Of a DNA stretch of 64,000 bases, positions 63,801 through 64,000 are shown piece by piece. Source of the DNA: Archangium violaceum (lineage in GTDB: Bacteria > Myxococcota > Myxococcia > Myxococcales > Myxococcaceae). The notes under the pieces were generated by a model. It was not told the origin of the DNA and did not search any database. It saw only the letters and a program-made list of their open reading frames with translations. The stretch covers positions 9,282,001 through 9,346,000 of the forward strand of contig NZ_CP069396.1 in the NCBI RefSeq assembly GCF_016887565.1. Reading direction: 5' to 3'. Position 1 is the first letter of the stretch. The number at the start of each line of letters is the position of its first letter. The translations under genes and the position numbers were made by a program.

Positions 63801-63972
63801 CGCCCATGGCCGGGTTCTGCACGATGACGTTGAAGAGGGGGGCGGACAGGTCGGGGAAGACGTCGCGGCGCAGGCCCTCGAAGGCCACCGCGCCGAAAGC
63901 GGAGAGCGCCAGGGCCAGCACCACGGTGAGGCCGGGGCGCGCGAAGGACGCCTTGAGAATGCGTGAAATCAC
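60859..63972 (-). CDS. Second heavy-metal efflux RND transporter
   Basis: A 1037-residue HME-type RND pump with GTG start. The N-terminus (ISRILKASFARPGLTVVLAL, LRRDVFPDLSAPLFNVIVQN) and GGLAIAVGLLVDAAIIVTENIVHRLR in TM4 show family membership, but here the first of the paired acids is followed by Ala (VDAAI), unlike the VDDAI of the other pump, suggesting different metal or monovalent preference. C-terminal GLFGIAVQNGLVLVAQ is conserved. Thirteen bases separate its start from the stop codon of a gene entering at the right edge. Confidence 0.94.
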   Translation of the reverse strand: MISRILKASFARPGLTVVLALALSAFGAVAFEGLRRDVFPDLSAPLFNVIVQNPAMGAEELETAVAIPMEVALAGLPDVRRVRSTSQLGVTQVTVEFEPDADYFRSRQFVAERVAAATSELPPGTDAPLISSLTGRLNEIFEFTLEAEQGAADLMTLRDLAEFEVKNRLLAVPGVAGVERLGGYLRQYQVQLDPEQMAARGISLDEVQHALEGANLDASGGFVVRGPVEWTVRAMGRAKTLEDLRGTVVALRGGTPVLLGDVADVREAPAIRRGMAHRLEGEVVSCRVIKQFGSDTLKVAEGVRQALDEVRAGLPPGVHLRPVYDQSELVSSALGGVGRAILLGAFLVVLVLFALLGDLRAAAIVTLTLPLSLALAGLFLKATGVGINTMTLGGLAIAVGLLVDAAIIVTENIVHRLRAGGDPGNHKAQALKAAREVARPITFATLIVVSVFIPLFAMSGIEGRMYQPLAAAVVACLAASLLLALTLVPVASALLLRPRKDGQSEEDVWLIRVVKVRYAVLLDACMRRAGLVRVVALAITLPALGLAFAVGSDFMPRLDEGALLLQTMLPPEASLEEVDRLNHRVEDELREFPEVEDVVRRTGRAERTEDPMPHTVSDVLVVLKKDRRRDLEALEADMREAVAKVPGVSVLFTTPLGMRIDEGLGGSPADVSVRIFGPDLERLAQLSERARAVMARVRGVEDLRVEKLSGLPQLRIDVNRAAVARVGLTPGDVIRAVRVGLVGEEASQVWQGQRRFDLVLRLADHRRGDVNAIHNLLVDGHDGSRIPLSQLATIEETTGAGSVRREAGSRRIAIEASVVGRDLGSTAAEVRERLAAELRLPTGYFLDVGGRVESQERAAKSLMLAIAVALLAVFLLLYLALGSLAETLVILATLPDAFVGGILALLLAGETWNVSSLVGLIGLFGIAVQNGLVLVAQTKGLMAEGKPFPEAVREASIGRVRPKLMTAGTAILGLLPLLVLPLHGTEVERPLAVVMVGGLLTSTLFTLLALPTFYALVHGVRERVGWRLAARRALRLK

Positions 63973-63984
63973 GAGAGGCTCCCT

Positions 63985-64000
63985 TCAGTGCTCATGGTGC
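63985..64000 (-). CDS. Extreme C-terminus of a gene running off the window, possibly an adaptor
   Basis: On the minus strand, codons reading His-His-Glu-His-stop end at 63985, just before the RND gene. A His-rich tail matches the end of the other CzcB-type adaptor (EHGHQH), so this may be the periplasmic adaptor of the second pump. Only four codons are visible. Confidence 0.3.

Noticed and set aside
60628-63966. Plus-strand open frame of about 1100 codons opposite the RND gene
   Set aside because: It is the complement of a clear RND transporter and has the His/Arg/Glu-rich composition of a shadow frame.

Overview
The window looks like chromosome from a myxobacterium of the Archangium/Cystobacter/Melittangium type. 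It is very GC-rich throughout, dense with Hanks-type Ser/Thr kinases, and carries families I know mainly from Myxococcales: a DUF2381 (TIGR02268-like) secreted protein, a double-CXXCG protein related to Sit immunity proteins, a Myxococcales-family-1 sigma factor and a kinase/ATPase/histidine-kinase hybrid. I see no rRNA, tRNA, CRISPR array or transposase.

Layout. 0-6 kb: end of an unknown gene, a divergent SDR/AraC pair, a membrane protein, a LysE exporter, a GNAT acetyltransferase and a secreted Ig-like-domain protein. 6-11 kb: a pseudokinase, an active kinase and a DUF2381 protein in tandem. 10.6-17.5 kb: esterase, WGR/SMI1-like protein, two lipoproteins (GH128-like and beta-propeller), then a SitI6-like immunity gene bounded by a direct repeat of the pdxY 3' end, then pdxY. 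17.5-24 kb: a 1761-residue hybrid signalling kinase and a Tsx-like porin. 24-26 kb: alkylation repair (Ada-AlkA fusion plus Ogt). 26-31.4 kb: parallel beta-helix protein divergent from a sigma factor/zinc-finger kinase pair. 31.4-36.5 kb: SUMF1-domain protein plus partner, and an NtrB/NtrC-type two-component system. 36.5-42.7 kb: a large inverted repeat, a three-gene membrane operon, a Cys-rich secreted protein, a RelE-like orphan, chromate transporter chrA with a 45-residue follower, and a kinase. 42.8-50.3 kb: BlaI repressor, M56 protease, and a complete heavy-metal RND efflux system. 50.3-60.7 kb: a DUF2911 protein, the bacillithiol operon bshC-bshB1-bshA, a divergent exported LmbE-like deacetylase/small membrane protein/sodium symporter/LysR operon, and a SnoaL-like protein. 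60.8-64 kb: a second heavy-metal RND pump, cut off upstream by the window edge.

The most interesting system is the metal-efflux locus. BlaI and a BlaR1-like M56 protease precede the CzcC/B/A-type genes. The protease has no penicillin-binding sensor domain; instead it has a His/Cys-rich stretch in the loop that should be extracytoplasmic. Two matching TACTA-N7-TAGTA operators sit at blaI and at the start of the outer-membrane-factor gene. I infer a metal-triggered proteolytic derepression circuit built from antibiotic-resistance regulator parts. Second in interest are the SitI6-like gene between pdxY-derived direct repeats, and the bacillithiol genes back-to-back with an exported deacetylase and a transporter.
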